Shown here piece after piece: positions 31,692 through 40,378 of a DNA stretch of 64,000 nucleotides (its first letter is position 1; the number at the start of each line of letters is the position of its first letter). Source of the DNA: Mycolicibacterium tusciae (GTDB lineage Bacteria > Actinomycetota > Actinomycetes > Mycobacteriales > Mycobacteriaceae); assembly GCF_002086795.1 (NCBI RefSeq), contig NZ_MVIM01000005.1, positions 248,001 through 312,000 of the forward strand, given 5' to 3'. Position numbers and translations under genes: made by a program. The notes under the pieces were generated by a model that worked only from the letters and a program-made list of their open reading frames with translations, did no database searches and was not told where the DNA came from.

Positions 31692-32994
31692 GTCAAGCGC
31701 GACCGCACTCCGCGCCGCCTGGACCGACTTGATCGACGGACTGAACAGGGCCAGGGACGCGATCGACTCACCGGATCTGCACGCGCCCCCACAGACCGAG
31801 CGGGGGCTCGCCGAGGGATACCGCTACCTACTCGGCTTCACATTCGGCGCGATCGAGCGCGCCTTGTGTGAAGACCCCGCGTTCCCATACTTCCGCCGCG
31901 CAATTCAGCCGGTGGACAAGGCGACCATCGACAATGCCGACGCCCTGTACCTGTCGGCGTCGATCGACGGTGGCGCCACTTACCGGGTGCGGGGCAGGCT
32001 GGTGGGCCTCAAGGCGCCGCAGTACATGATTTTCGAAGCGCACACCGCATACGCCGGAGACTCGGGCACATTGGCGGAACTCAGCCCGACCGAACGCGCC
32101 ATCACCGGATCGCTCGACAGCACCGGCCTGGTCGTGGCCGACGATGGTCAATTCGAGATCCTCGTCGCCCCGGCGCGGCCCGCCGATCACATCGGCAACT
32201 TCATCGCCTCGCGTCAGGTCATCGGCGACGACACGAAAGATGCCCGATTCTTGATCGTGCGCATGCTTTTTCACGACTGGGAAAACGAGCTGTCGCCCGA
32301 TCTCCAGATCGTCCAGGCTGGCGGGGAGGGTGCGCATCCGCCGCCGATCGACCCGTCTGCCGCGGCTATCAAGATACGTCGAGTCGGCGAGATCGTCGAG
32401 AATCAGATGAAGTTCTGGAACGAGTTCTACGACGTCGTCTTGGAGGCACACGGTGATCGGAATGGCGATGGCCAAACGTTCATGCCTCGGAACGGGCTCA
32501 ACGAACCCGCGCGGGCGAACCTCGCGACGGGCGGCGGTCAGTGCACCAACGTCTATTCCGGCGGTATGTTCGACCTCGGCGCGGATGAGGCCCTGCTGAT
32601 CGAGATCGACGCCCCAGTCGAGCCGGCCTACACCGGCTTTCATCTCGGCAATCTGTGGGGTGAGTCGTTGGACTATGCCAACCACGTGACCAGTCTCAAC
32701 GGATTTCAAGCCGAAGCAGACACCGACGGCGTGACCCGATTCGTGATCGCCCACCGCGATCCCGGTGTGCCGAACTGGCTGGACACCACTGGCCAGACGC
32801 AAGGGTTCCTCACCGCGCGGTGGACCTACCCTGAGCCTCCTGACGAACTCCCGAAGGTCAATGTCAGCAAGATGGCGTTCGGCGAGGTGCGTCAGCACCT
32901 CCCCGCCGCCACCCGCGTCGTCTCTCCCGGCGAACGCAATGAGCAGATCCGGATCCGTCAGGAACACGTTCAACGGAGATATCGCCAGTACTGA
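31681..32994 (+). CDS. DUF1214-like protein, sulfotransferase partner
   Basis: A 437-residue soluble protein without signal peptide. TTG 31681 is chosen because AGGAGA lies 8 bases upstream and the translation then starts at a helical, family-like region (LSTESSATALRAAWTDL). The C-terminal part (DEALLIEIDAP...GFHLGNLWGESLDYANH) resembles DUF1214 proteins. No catalytic motif could be named. The 11-bp overlap with the sulfotransferase gene implies a shared function, such as binding or preparing the sulfated substrate (inference). Confidence 0.75.
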   Translation: MSTESSATALRAAWTDLIDGLNRARDAIDSPDLHAPPQTERGLAEGYRYLLGFTFGAIERALCEDPAFPYFRRAIQPVDKATIDNADALYLSASIDGGATYRVRGRLVGLKAPQYMIFEAHTAYAGDSGTLAELSPTERAITGSLDSTGLVVADDGQFEILVAPARPADHIGNFIASRQVIGDDTKDARFLIVRMLFHDWENELSPDLQIVQAGGEGAHPPPIDPSAAAIKIRRVGEIVENQMKFWNEFYDVVLEAHGDRNGDGQTFMPRNGLNEPARANLATGGGQCTNVYSGGMFDLGADEALLIEIDAPVEPAYTGFHLGNLWGESLDYANHVTSLNGFQAEADTDGVTRFVIAHRDPGVPNWLDTTGQTQGFLTARWTYPEPPDELPKVNVSKMAFGEVRQHLPAATRVVSPGERNEQIRIRQEHVQRRYRQY

Positions 32995-32997
32995 CGT

Positions 32998-33123
32998 GCG
33001 ACACGTCCTCACCGCCGGCCGCGATCAGATGCTGTCTTCCAATGCGAGGGCATAATGGTTGATGCCCCAGTACTGCGGCGAGCTGAGCGCATCGTCGCGT
33101 TAGCGCCACACCCCGGCAGCTGA
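32998..33123 (+). pseudogene. Decayed duplicate of citE 3' end
   Basis: Starting three bases after the DUF gene stop, this stretch aligns with the end of citE (about 29809-29923). It reads EGIMVDAPVLRRAERIVA in the second half, against EGLMVDAPVLRRAERIVA in citE; the first half (RHVLTAGRDQ against RAVLAAARDE) is in a shifted frame. There is no start codon or ribosome site. It marks the far junction of the marR-sulfotransferase-DUF insertion. Confidence 0.85.
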
Positions 33124-33184
33124 CGGACGAGCCCCCCACCAGGGGTTCTGCTCCGATCGCCTCCGTGCTGAGCACCTCAGTCGC

Positions 33185-33207
33185 CTGACGGCGCGACCCG
33201 CCGTCAG
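33185..33207. promoter_or_regulatory. Hairpin upstream of bkdA
   Basis: A 9-bp perfect inverted repeat CTGACGGCG-CGACC-CGCCGTCAG lies 18 bp before the bkdA start and just ahead of its AGGAGG ribosome site. No T-run follows. It may be an operator, an attenuating structure or a weak terminator for the inserted cassette. Confidence 0.45.
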
Positions 33208-33224
33208 TGACCCTAGGAGGCGGT

Positions 33225-34333
33225 ATGGCAGGGATCGATGCGACCCCGCGGACGTCTGGGATAGCGCCAGGCGTCGAGCTGGAGCCGATACAGCTGGTGG
33301 CTCCCGATGGGACGCCGACCGCCGAGTCCCGATACCGAAGAGACCTCCCGCCCGAGACCCTGGCCTGGCTCTACGAGTCGATGGTCGTCACCCGCGAACT
33401 CGACATCGAGTTCGTCAACCTGCAGCGACAGGGTGAGCTGGCACTGTTCGCATCCTGCCGCGGTCAGGAGGCCGCGCAGATCGGAACCGCAGCCTGCCTG
33501 CCCAAGACCGACTGGCTGTTCCCGCAGTACCGAGAGATCGGCGCATTTCTGCTGCGCGGACTCACGCCGGCGCAGATGGGAGCGGTCTGGCGCGGCAAAT
33601 GGCACGGGGGGCTCGAGTTCACCGAGAAGTGCGTCGCGCCGATCTCGATCCCGATCGGAACCCAGGGTCTGCATGCGGTCGGCGCGGCGATGGCGGCGCA
33701 ACGGCTTGGCGAGGATTCGGTGACCTTGACGTTCATGGGCGACGGCGCCACCAGCGAAGGCGACGCGCACGAGGCGCTGAACTTCGCGGCGGTGTTCAAC
33801 GCGCATGCATCTTCGTCGTGCAGAACAACCACTGGGCGATCTCGGTCCCGGTCCACAGGCAGCAGGCCGGACCGTCCATCGCCCACCGCGCCATCGGCTA
33901 CGGGATGCCCGGAGTTCGGGTGGACGGCAACGACGTGCTGGCCTGTTACGCCGTGACGGCCGAGGCCGCCAAACGCGCCAGGGGCGGTGGCGGCCCGACG
34001 CTGATCGAGGCGATCACCTATCGGATGGGTCCGCACACCACCTCCGACGACCCCACCCGTTACCGGTCCGACGAGGAACTCGACTACTGGGCGGCGCGCG
34101 ACCCGATTCAGCGCTACCGGAAGTACCTGCAGTCGGCAGGTGTGTGGAGCGAGCGGCTCGAGGAGCGGGTTGCCGCCAAATCGAAGCGATTACGCGCCGA
34201 GCTGCGGGAGTCGGTCGTCGACGCCGACGATTTCGACATCACCGACGTGTTCGACACCGTGTACCACGACATCACCCCGGACTTGCTGGCGCAGCGAGAA
34301 CAGGTGCTGGCGGAGATCGCGAAGGAGGCCTGA
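33225..34333 (+). pseudogene. bkdA: Branched-chain keto acid dehydrogenase E1 alpha, frameshifted
   Basis: The E1 alpha subunit uses thiamine diphosphate to decarboxylate branched-chain 2-keto acids. The frame from ATG 33225 (AGGAGG five bases upstream) reads normally to FAAVFNA at about 33805, then shifts; the rest (CIFVVQNNHWAISVPVHRQ and onward) continues to 34333 in another frame. The total of 1,109 bp is one short of 370 codons, so one base is missing at GCGCATGC. The break falls inside the thiamine-diphosphate motif (GDGATSEGD...NN), so the protein would be inactive if the shift is real. bkdB and bkdC are intact, which makes a sequencing error or recent mutation plausible. It corresponds to Rv2497c. 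Confidence 0.9.
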
Positions 34334-34334
34334 C

Positions 34335-35393
34335 ATGACTCAGATCATCGAGCGGCCGACCTTCCACGGGGACGACGAACCGCGCCGACCGTTGCTGACC
34401 ACCGTGCCGGACGCCCCGACGCTGACCATGGCGCAGGCGATCAACCGCGCACTGCACGACGCGATGGCAACCGATGAGCGTGTGCTCGTGTTCGGCGAGG
34501 ATGTCGCCACGCTCGGAGGTGTCTTCCGGGTCACCGAGGGACTCGCTGAAACCTTCGGTGAGCAAAGGTGTTTCGACACTCCGCTGGCGGAGTCGGCGAT
34601 CATCGGCATCGCGATCGGCATGGCGATCCGCGGCTTGGTACCCGTCCCGGAGATCCAATTCGACGGGTTCGCCGCGCCGGCGTTCGACCAGATCGTCAGT
34701 CATCTCGCGAAGTACCGGATGCGAACCCGCGGCGACATCGAGATGCCGGTGACCATCCGGATCCCGTCGTTCGGCGGAATCGGGGCCGTCGAACACCATT
34801 CGGAGTCGACCGAGAGCTACTGGTTGCACACCGCGGGTTTGAAGGTGGTGGCGCCGTCGACCCCGACCGACGCGTACTGGCTGCTGCGACAGTCGATCAC
34901 GTGCCGCGATCCGATCGTCTTCCTGGAACCCAAACGCCGGTATTGGTTACGTGAACCCGTCGACACCGTCACCCCGGGCCTGCCGATCGGGCGGGCGGCG
35001 ATCCGGCGTAGCGGAGACGACGTCACGGTGGTGACCTATGGACCGCTGGTCGCCACGGCCGTGAGCGCCGCCGAACTGGCTGCGCAGCACCACGGTTGGA
35101 GCATCGAGGTCGTCGACCTACGGTCGCTGAACCCGCTGGACTTCGATACGGTCGCCGAATCGGTGCGGCGCACGGGTCGCGCTGTAGTCATGCACGAGGG
35201 GCCCCGCACGCTGGGCTTCGGTGCCGAACTCGCGGCGCGCATCCAGGAGGAGTTGTTCTATGACCTCGAGGCACCGGTCTTGCGCGCGACCGGATTCGAC
35301 ACCCCGTTCCCGCCCGCACGGCTGGAGAAGCTGTGGCTACCGGGCGTCGACCGGCTTCTGGATTGCGTCGAGCGGACGCTGGAGGCGCCATGA
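34335..35393 (+). CDS. bkdB: Branched-chain keto acid dehydrogenase E1 beta
   Basis: This 352-residue transketolase-fold beta subunit forms the alpha2beta2 E1 with BkdA. Typical stretches are [52 protein letters not shown] and the C-terminal transketolase domain ([10 protein letters not shown]). It starts one base after the bkdA stop, behind an AAGGAGG ribosome site, and overlaps bkdC by 4 bp. It corresponds to Rv2496c. Confidence 0.94.
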   Translation: MTQIIERPTFHGDDEPRRPLLTTVPDAPTLTMAQAINRALHDAMATDERVLVFGEDVATLGGVFRVTEGLAETFGEQRCFDTPLAESAIIGIAIGMAIRGLVPVPEIQFDGFAAPAFDQIVSHLAKYRMRTRGDIEMPVTIRIPSFGGIGAVEHHSESTESYWLHTAGLKVVAPSTPTDAYWLLRQSITCRDPIVFLEPKRRYWLREPVDTVTPGLPIGRAAIRRSGDDVTVVTYGPLVATAVSAAELAAQHHGWSIEVVDLRSLNPLDFDTVAESVRRTGRAVVMHEGPRTLGFGAELAARIQEELFYDLEAPVLRATGFDTPFPPARLEKLWLPGVDRLLDCVERTLEAP

Positions 35394-36574
35394 CCGGCCA
35401 GGTGCGGGACTTCCTCGTTCCCGATCTCGGTGAGGGGCTGGAGGACGCGACGATCACGAGCTGGAGCGTCGCGGTCGGCGACACCGTCGAGCTCAACCAG
35501 ACACTGTGCACGGTCGAGACCAACAAGGCAGAGGTGGAGATCCCGAGTCCGTTCGCCGGGCGGATCGCCGAGCTCGGCGGCGGCGAGGGTGAAACGCTGA
35601 ATGTCGGTGCGGTGCTGGCCCGTATCGAGACGGAAACGCCGACGGCGGTGGAGACCAAGCGTAAACCGGTCCTGGTCGGCTACGGCGCCGACGACGAGAT
35701 GGACGAAACCAGGCGAACCCCGCCGTCCACGTCGACCCGACCACGCGCGAAGCCTCCGGTGCGAAAGTTGGCATCGGAGCTGAACGTCGACCTCAACGCG
35801 CTGGTGGGCTCGGGCGCCGACGGTGTCATCACCCGCGAGGACGTCTTGGCGTCGGCGGGGAGGTCCGCACCGAGCCCCGACATGGTGGCGGTGCGCGGTG
35901 TGCGGGCGGAGATGGCCCATCGAATGTCGCTGTCGCGCAAGGAGATACCCGATGCCCATGCCAGCGTACAGGTCGACGGGACGAACCTGGTGCGGCTGCG
36001 CGACCGCATGCGTGACCAGGTGGGCGACGACGTGTCGATCACACCGTTCGTACTCACGTTGCGGCTGTTGACGATTGCGCTCACCCACCACCAGAACCTC
36101 AACGCGACATGGGTGGATACCACCGAAGGTCCGCAGATCCATCTGCACTCCGCGGTGCATCTGGGATTCGGTGTCGCGGCGCCGCGCGGCCTACTGGTGC
36201 CCGTTGTCAAAGACGCCCAGGACAAGACGACCCGCGAGCTCGCCGACATGGTCGCCCGGCTGATTCGGGACGCGCGGTCCGGCACGCTCATGCCGACCGA
36301 ACTGCAGGGCTCGACGTTCACGGTGTCCAACTTCGGCGCGCTCGGGCTCGACGACGGCGTCCCGGTCATCAACTATCCGGAGGCGGCGATCCTCGGGATG
36401 GGCTCGCTGAAGCCGCGCCCCATAGTCGTCGACGGAGAAGTCGTGGCGCGGCCGACGATGTCGCTCACGTGCGCGTTCGACCATCGCATCATCGACGGCG
36501 CGCAGGCCGCCGCATTCTTGGCCGAATTGCGCGGCCTCATCGAGTCGCCCGAACTGGCGCTGCTCGACCTTTAG
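35390..36574 (+). CDS. bkdC: Branched-chain keto acid dehydrogenase E2 (lipoyl acyltransferase)
   Basis: This 394-residue E2 has an N-terminal lipoyl domain with lipoyl Lys46 in ETNKAEVEI, a Pro/Thr linker, a peripheral subunit-binding domain ([17 protein letters not shown]) and a C-terminal catalytic domain with the CoA-acyltransferase motif [10 protein letters not shown]. It transfers the acyl group to CoA. E3 (lipoamide dehydrogenase) is not in this window. ATG overlaps the bkdB stop. It corresponds to Rv2495c. Confidence 0.94.
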   Translation: MTGQVRDFLVPDLGEGLEDATITSWSVAVGDTVELNQTLCTVETNKAEVEIPSPFAGRIAELGGGEGETLNVGAVLARIETETPTAVETKRKPVLVGYGADDEMDETRRTPPSTSTRPRAKPPVRKLASELNVDLNALVGSGADGVITREDVLASAGRSAPSPDMVAVRGVRAEMAHRMSLSRKEIPDAHASVQVDGTNLVRLRDRMRDQVGDDVSITPFVLTLRLLTIALTHHQNLNATWVDTTEGPQIHLHSAVHLGFGVAAPRGLLVPVVKDAQDKTTRELADMVARLIRDARSGTLMPTELQGSTFTVSNFGALGLDDGVPVINYPEAAILGMGSLKPRPIVVDGEVVARPTMSLTCAFDHRIIDGAQAAAFLAELRGLIESPELALLDL

Positions 36575-36579
36575 CTAGC

Positions 36580-37332
36580 TCACCGGCGCTTGGCGGCCTC
36601 GAGTCGGCGCGCGAACTCCGGTGATTCGATGGAGGTCGCCTGCGGGCCCAGTTCGGTGTCCACCGCGATGCGGTGCTGGTCGCTGTCGATGAATCCGGGG
36701 TTGGCGGTAGCGCGCATCGAGGCCTTTGTCGCGAGAACCACCTCGCGCGGCGCGGCGGCCGGTCCCGCGGCGAGTTCGCGCGCGGCGGCCACGGGATCCT
36801 CGGCGACCTTGAGCGCGAGTCCGTGGCGCACCGCCGTCTCGGCGTCGAAGCTCATCCCGAACAGCAGCGACGCGCGGGCCACCTGCGGGCCGACCGCGCG
36901 CTGCAGCATCCACGTGGCACCGCCGCCGGGATGGATGCCCAGCTTCTGGAAGCGCGGATCGAAGAGCGCGTGGGGACCGGCGATGCGGACATCCGCGGCT
37001 AGTGCGAGGTTCAACCCGGCGCCGACCGCCGCGCCGTTGACGGCGGCGATCGTGGGCAACCTGCAGTTGGCGACCGCGATGAATCCGTCGTAAATCACGC
37101 GCAGGCCGTCCTCGGTGGCCTCGCCGAGCGCGGTCAGATTCGCGCCCGCGCAGAATGCCTTCCCGGCGCCGGTGACGATCAGCGCATGCACATCGGTGTC
37201 GGCTTCGGCGGCATCCACTGCGGCACGCAACGCCGCAGAGATCTCGAAAGTGACCGCGTTGCGGCGGTCGGGATCGTTGATGGTGATGACGGCGACGTGG
37301 TGGTCGACGTGAACCAGTACGAGATCAGACAC
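36580..37332 (-). CDS. Crotonase-fold protein (EchA14-like) lacking catalytic glutamates
   Basis: This 250-residue member of the enoyl-CoA hydratase/isomerase superfamily has oxyanion-hole segments [11 protein letters not shown] and [17 protein letters not shown]. The two Glu residues that do hydration in rat enoyl-CoA hydratase fall at Asn (GAGLNL) and Phe (DPRFQKLG) here, so ordinary hydratase activity is doubtful. It may be an isomerase, thioesterase-like or acyl-CoA-binding protein. It converges on bkdC, ending 5 bp from it, and corresponds to Rv2486 (EchA14). Confidence 0.85.
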   Translation of the reverse strand: MSDLVLVHVDHHVAVITINDPDRRNAVTFEISAALRAAVDAAEADTDVHALIVTGAGKAFCAGANLTALGEATEDGLRVIYDGFIAVANCRLPTIAAVNGAAVGAGLNLALAADVRIAGPHALFDPRFQKLGIHPGGGATWMLQRAVGPQVARASLLFGMSFDAETAVRHGLALKVAEDPVAAARELAAGPAAAPREVVLATKASMRATANPGFIDSDQHRIAVDTELGPQATSIESPEFARRLEAAKRR

Positions 37333-37370
37333 GCGGCTCAGCCTAGTGACCGCTCACCGACCGCTGTGAG

Positions 37371-37739
37371 TCAGGCGATCGTCAGCGTGACGTTGTGCAG
37401 CGCCACCGCGACATCGGTGGGCAGGATGTCGACGAACGTCGCGGCGTCGCGCTGGGCGGGGCCGGACGCGATGACGTTGCCCGGAAAGCTGGGGCTGCAC
37501 GGGAAGTTGTGGCAGCGGTACCAGAACCCGGGCGCGCTTTGATACGGGAACATGCTCGGGGCCTGATTGACCCGGTAGTGGCCCGGCGGGATGAACGCCG
37601 TCGCCCACCCGTCGCGCGGATTGGTGGTGACGTTGAAGACGCCGTTGCTGCCGTAGCTCGGTGGTGCGGCATCGGCAGGGACGGCCACTCCCAGCGCCAA
37701 CAGTGCGGCGCCCGCTGCCGCCGCGACCTTCGTCTTCAC
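37371..37739 (-). CDS. Small secreted protein, unknown function
   Basis: A 122-residue protein from GTG 37739 with a Sec signal peptide (VKTKVAAAAGAALLALGVAV, cleavage after PADA). The mature part has a beta-rich look (SNGVFNVTTNPRDGWATAFI) and two Cys (WYRCHNFPCSP) that may form a disulfide. A longer frame to 37796 is rejected because it would bury the signal peptide. No family is recognised. It is 38 bp downstream (on its strand, upstream) of the echA-like gene. Confidence 0.75.
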   Translation of the reverse strand: MKTKVAAAAGAALLALGVAVPADAAPPSYGSNGVFNVTTNPRDGWATAFIPPGHYRVNQAPSMFPYQSAPGFWYRCHNFPCSPSFPGNVIASGPAQRDAATFVDILPTDVAVALHNVTLTIA

Positions 37740-37799
37740 GTCGTGGAGTGTATCCACAGCGTCGCCCGGCCGAGGCGGATCTCGCGACGACGGCACCCG

Positions 37800-39248
37800 T
37801 CACGCCGCCGCGGCGCCGCCGTTGTTCGCGTCGGTGGATCCGCCGGGTTCGGTGCCGTCGCCGTTGCCGCCCTCACCCGGGTCGCTCGGCGGCGGGTCCG
37901 TCGGCTGTACGGTGCCTTCGCCGTCCTTCGGCTCGCCCGGCGTCGTGTCAGCGATGCCTTGGGCGTCGTTGCCGCCGCGGTCGCCGGGCCTGACCTTGAG
38001 ACCGTCCCGTACGACGTTCAGCAGCGGCCGTTTTGTCAGCTTCGGCTTCTGCGGCTTCGGATACTCCGACTGCGCGGCCGCGTGGGCGGCCTGCTCGAGT
38101 TGTTCGGCGATCGAAGGCTTGTCTTCGGTCGCAAAAGGCTCGGGCATGTCGGTGGTCGGCTCAATTATGTTGGCGGCCGGCAGGTTACTCGACTGCAGTG
38201 GCGCCACCACCGCGGCGAACGTGCGCTCGATCGTCTCGGGGATCTTCGCGATCGTCGTCCGAATGTCGGCGCCCGACGGGAGGAACGCACCGGGGCGATA
38301 GGCGCTCGGATCGCTCGGAATCGGGTTGCCCTCGTAGTAGCCGAAGTTGACCAGCAGCTCCAGCACTGGGTCGAGGACGTCGGCGACGTAGTCGCCGAGG
38401 TAGGTGCGAATCAGCTTGGTCAGCGGCAGCTCGTCCGTCGTATAGGTGACGTACGTCGTGTTGTCCCGCGTCGTGACGTAGGCCGTGATTCGGTCGCCCG
38501 GCGAGCTGCACCGTGCGTCCGGACAATCCAGCACGGCGCCGCTCTCGGTGATCGCGCACGTGTTGGCGTTGCACGTGACCGCCGGTGTGCCGTCGGCATT
38601 GACCGGCAGGTCTATCTCAGCCTGATTCAGGCGCGTGTTCAGGTATGCCGCCAGTGAATTGACCGCCGAGAACGGGTTCAGCACATATGACGGGGCATTC
38701 GAGTTGTAGTCGTACTGGTAGCCGACGTTCACCGCCGCTTGAGCCGGCACCTCGCTGGGGGTCGGAATCGGGTTGACGCCGATGAGGGCGAACCACGGAT
38801 AGCGGGTGCCGAAGCCACCGTCGGGACGGGCGACATCGTTGTCCAGGATGAAGACGGTGTTCGCGTAGGCCGGATCCTGCGTCAACAGCAGCAAACTCGC
38901 GTTCGCCGCGCCCCAGCCCGAGGAGATGACGGCGTTCTGCTCGCCGGCGTTCGCGTCCAGCGCGGCTCTGATGCCGGCGGGGCCCTCACGGAAGTTCACG
39001 CGGACGATGTCCGTGCCGTCGGCTCCGGTGTACATCGGGTCGCGGAACTTCCCGCCGTAGAAGTCCTCGACGCCCTCTCCGCTGGGATTTGTCGAGCTAC
39101 CGACGACGATGAGGGCGGCGAGGTCGACAAGGGATGCGGAGATGGATGCGGGCTGAGTGACTGCAACGGCACCAACGCTGGCTGCGACCCCCACCACGGC
39201 AGCGCCGATCGCGACCTTGACCGCGCGTTTTCTGCCAGACTCCACCAT
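37800..39248 (-). CDS. Secreted PE-PPE-domain (PF08237-like) hydrolase
   Basis: A 482-residue exported protein: N-terminal signal/anchor (VKVAIGAAVVGVAASVGAVAV), then a serine-hydrolase-like PE-PPE domain (about residues 45-310: ALIVVGSSTNPSGEGVEDFY, SSGWGAANASL as a possible nucleophile region), and a long Pro/Glu/Gly-rich C-terminal tail from about 360. No PE or PPE leader is present. Two Cys pairs (VTCNANTCA, LDCPDARCSS) suggest disulfides. ATG 39248 follows GGAGGGG; the upstream 88 codons look non-coding. Confidence 0.8.
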   Translation of the reverse strand: MVESGRKRAVKVAIGAAVVGVAASVGAVAVTQPASISASLVDLAALIVVGSSTNPSGEGVEDFYGGKFRDPMYTGADGTDIVRVNFREGPAGIRAALDANAGEQNAVISSGWGAANASLLLLTQDPAYANTVFILDNDVARPDGGFGTRYPWFALIGVNPIPTPSEVPAQAAVNVGYQYDYNSNAPSYVLNPFSAVNSLAAYLNTRLNQAEIDLPVNADGTPAVTCNANTCAITESGAVLDCPDARCSSPGDRITAYVTTRDNTTYVTYTTDELPLTKLIRTYLGDYVADVLDPVLELLVNFGYYEGNPIPSDPSAYRPGAFLPSGADIRTTIAKIPETIERTFAAVVAPLQSSNLPAANIIEPTTDMPEPFATEDKPSIAEQLEQAAHAAAQSEYPKPQKPKLTKRPLLNVVRDGLKVRPGDRGGNDAQGIADTTPGEPKDGEGTVQPTDPPPSDPGEGGNGDGTEPGGSTDANNGGAAAA

Positions 39249-39352
39249 TGGCGCGCCCCTCCGAAGCGATTTCGCAGCAAACCTGTTGCCCACCGGGCAT
39301 GGTACGCGAGATCGCCGATTTTCGGCACTCCGGCCGGCGATACTTCTGCCGA

Positions 39353-40318
39353 TCAGGCGCCCACTGCTTCGTCGAGCACAGCGGCGGCCAGTCGGCACCC
39401 CGTATGCACGTCCCGCCACAGGCGAGTAACCGGATCGGTCAGCTCGAGCGCATGGCGACTGTTGCCGAGAATGTGGTCGGCGGCGGCCCTCGCCCTGGCC
39501 ACCGCTTGCCAATATGCCCGGGCATCGGCCGCTTCGGCATCCGGACGCCGCAACGCATCGATGATCTGGAGCTTGGCCGCGTCGATGTCGGATGCGGCCC
39601 GGGCCACTTGCGCAGGGGCGGCGTTGGCCAGCTCGCCGCCGCTGTAGGACGTGGCAAGCCGAGCCCGCATCTGTTCGACGTGGTGGCGCCAGACTCCCTC
39701 GGCCGAGCCTGTCACCGCCGCGGCCGCACCGGCCATGGCGATCGCTGCGGCACGCTGGTCACCTGCAAACGCGTGGCTGTCGTCGACGACGTGACCGGCG
39801 ATCGTCACGTCGCAGGCGCCTGCGACGGCGAAACCCTCGCGACGCGGTTCGAGCCGTGCGGCGGCACGCGGCACGAGGACACGGCGGGCGTTCTCCGTGG
39901 GCAGCACCAGCCAGTCGGCATATCCGGCGCCGACGACCGATTCCCACCGGCCGGCCAGCCGCTGATCGGGCCCGACGCCACCCGAGCCGCGATGCGCGGT
40001 GGTAGCCACCGCTTCCGGATCCGAACCCCATACCGCGTGGACAACAGCCTCTGGGAGCGTCGCGATTTGGTGGGCGGCCGCATGGAACATCGCCGCGAGC
40101 CACCCGAGCGATCCGTCGAGAGACGCGAGTTCGCAGATCTGCGAAACGAACTCGTCGGCACCCAATTCCGACCCGCCGTGCCGCGCGGGACGCATCGCGT
40201 GTCCGGCTATCGAACCGTGGAGCCCGACAAGTGATTCAGCCGTGACCGCGTCGGATTCGCTGGCCAGCTTGTCGAGAATGGCGGTGACGACACGCGGAAC
40301 GGTCGTCTGCTCGGCCAT
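39353..40318 (-). CDS. Acyl-CoA dehydrogenase/flavin monooxygenase-like protein
   Basis: This 321-residue protein has the helical architecture of acyl-CoA dehydrogenase-type flavin monooxygenases of the HsaA/DszC group; an example is the C-terminal LWRDVHTGCRLAAAVLDEA. Several canonical ACAD motifs are weak, so it may be a divergent partner subunit. ATG 40318 (MAEQTTVPRV) follows GTGGAGGTGAG. It is divergent from the next flavoprotein gene across 60 bp, an arrangement suggesting joint control. Confidence 0.7.
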   Translation of the reverse strand: MAEQTTVPRVVTAILDKLASESDAVTAESLVGLHGSIAGHAMRPARHGGSELGADEFVSQICELASLDGSLGWLAAMFHAAAHQIATLPEAVVHAVWGSDPEAVATTAHRGSGGVGPDQRLAGRWESVVGAGYADWLVLPTENARRVLVPRAAARLEPRREGFAVAGACDVTIAGHVVDDSHAFAGDQRAAAIAMAGAAAAVTGSAEGVWRHHVEQMRARLATSYSGGELANAAPAQVARAASDIDAAKLQIIDALRRPDAEAADARAYWQAVARARAAADHILGNSRHALELTDPVTRLWRDVHTGCRLAAAVLDEAVGA

Positions 40319-40378
40319 ACTCACCTCCACGCGGGCGCCGAACTGGTATTGAGAAATCGTGGCACGAAAAAGGCAGCC

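Noticed and set aside
33046..33123. Short open frame resembling the citE C-terminus as a separate gene
   Set aside because: No start codon or ribosome site and the upstream homology is frameshifted; it is a remnant.
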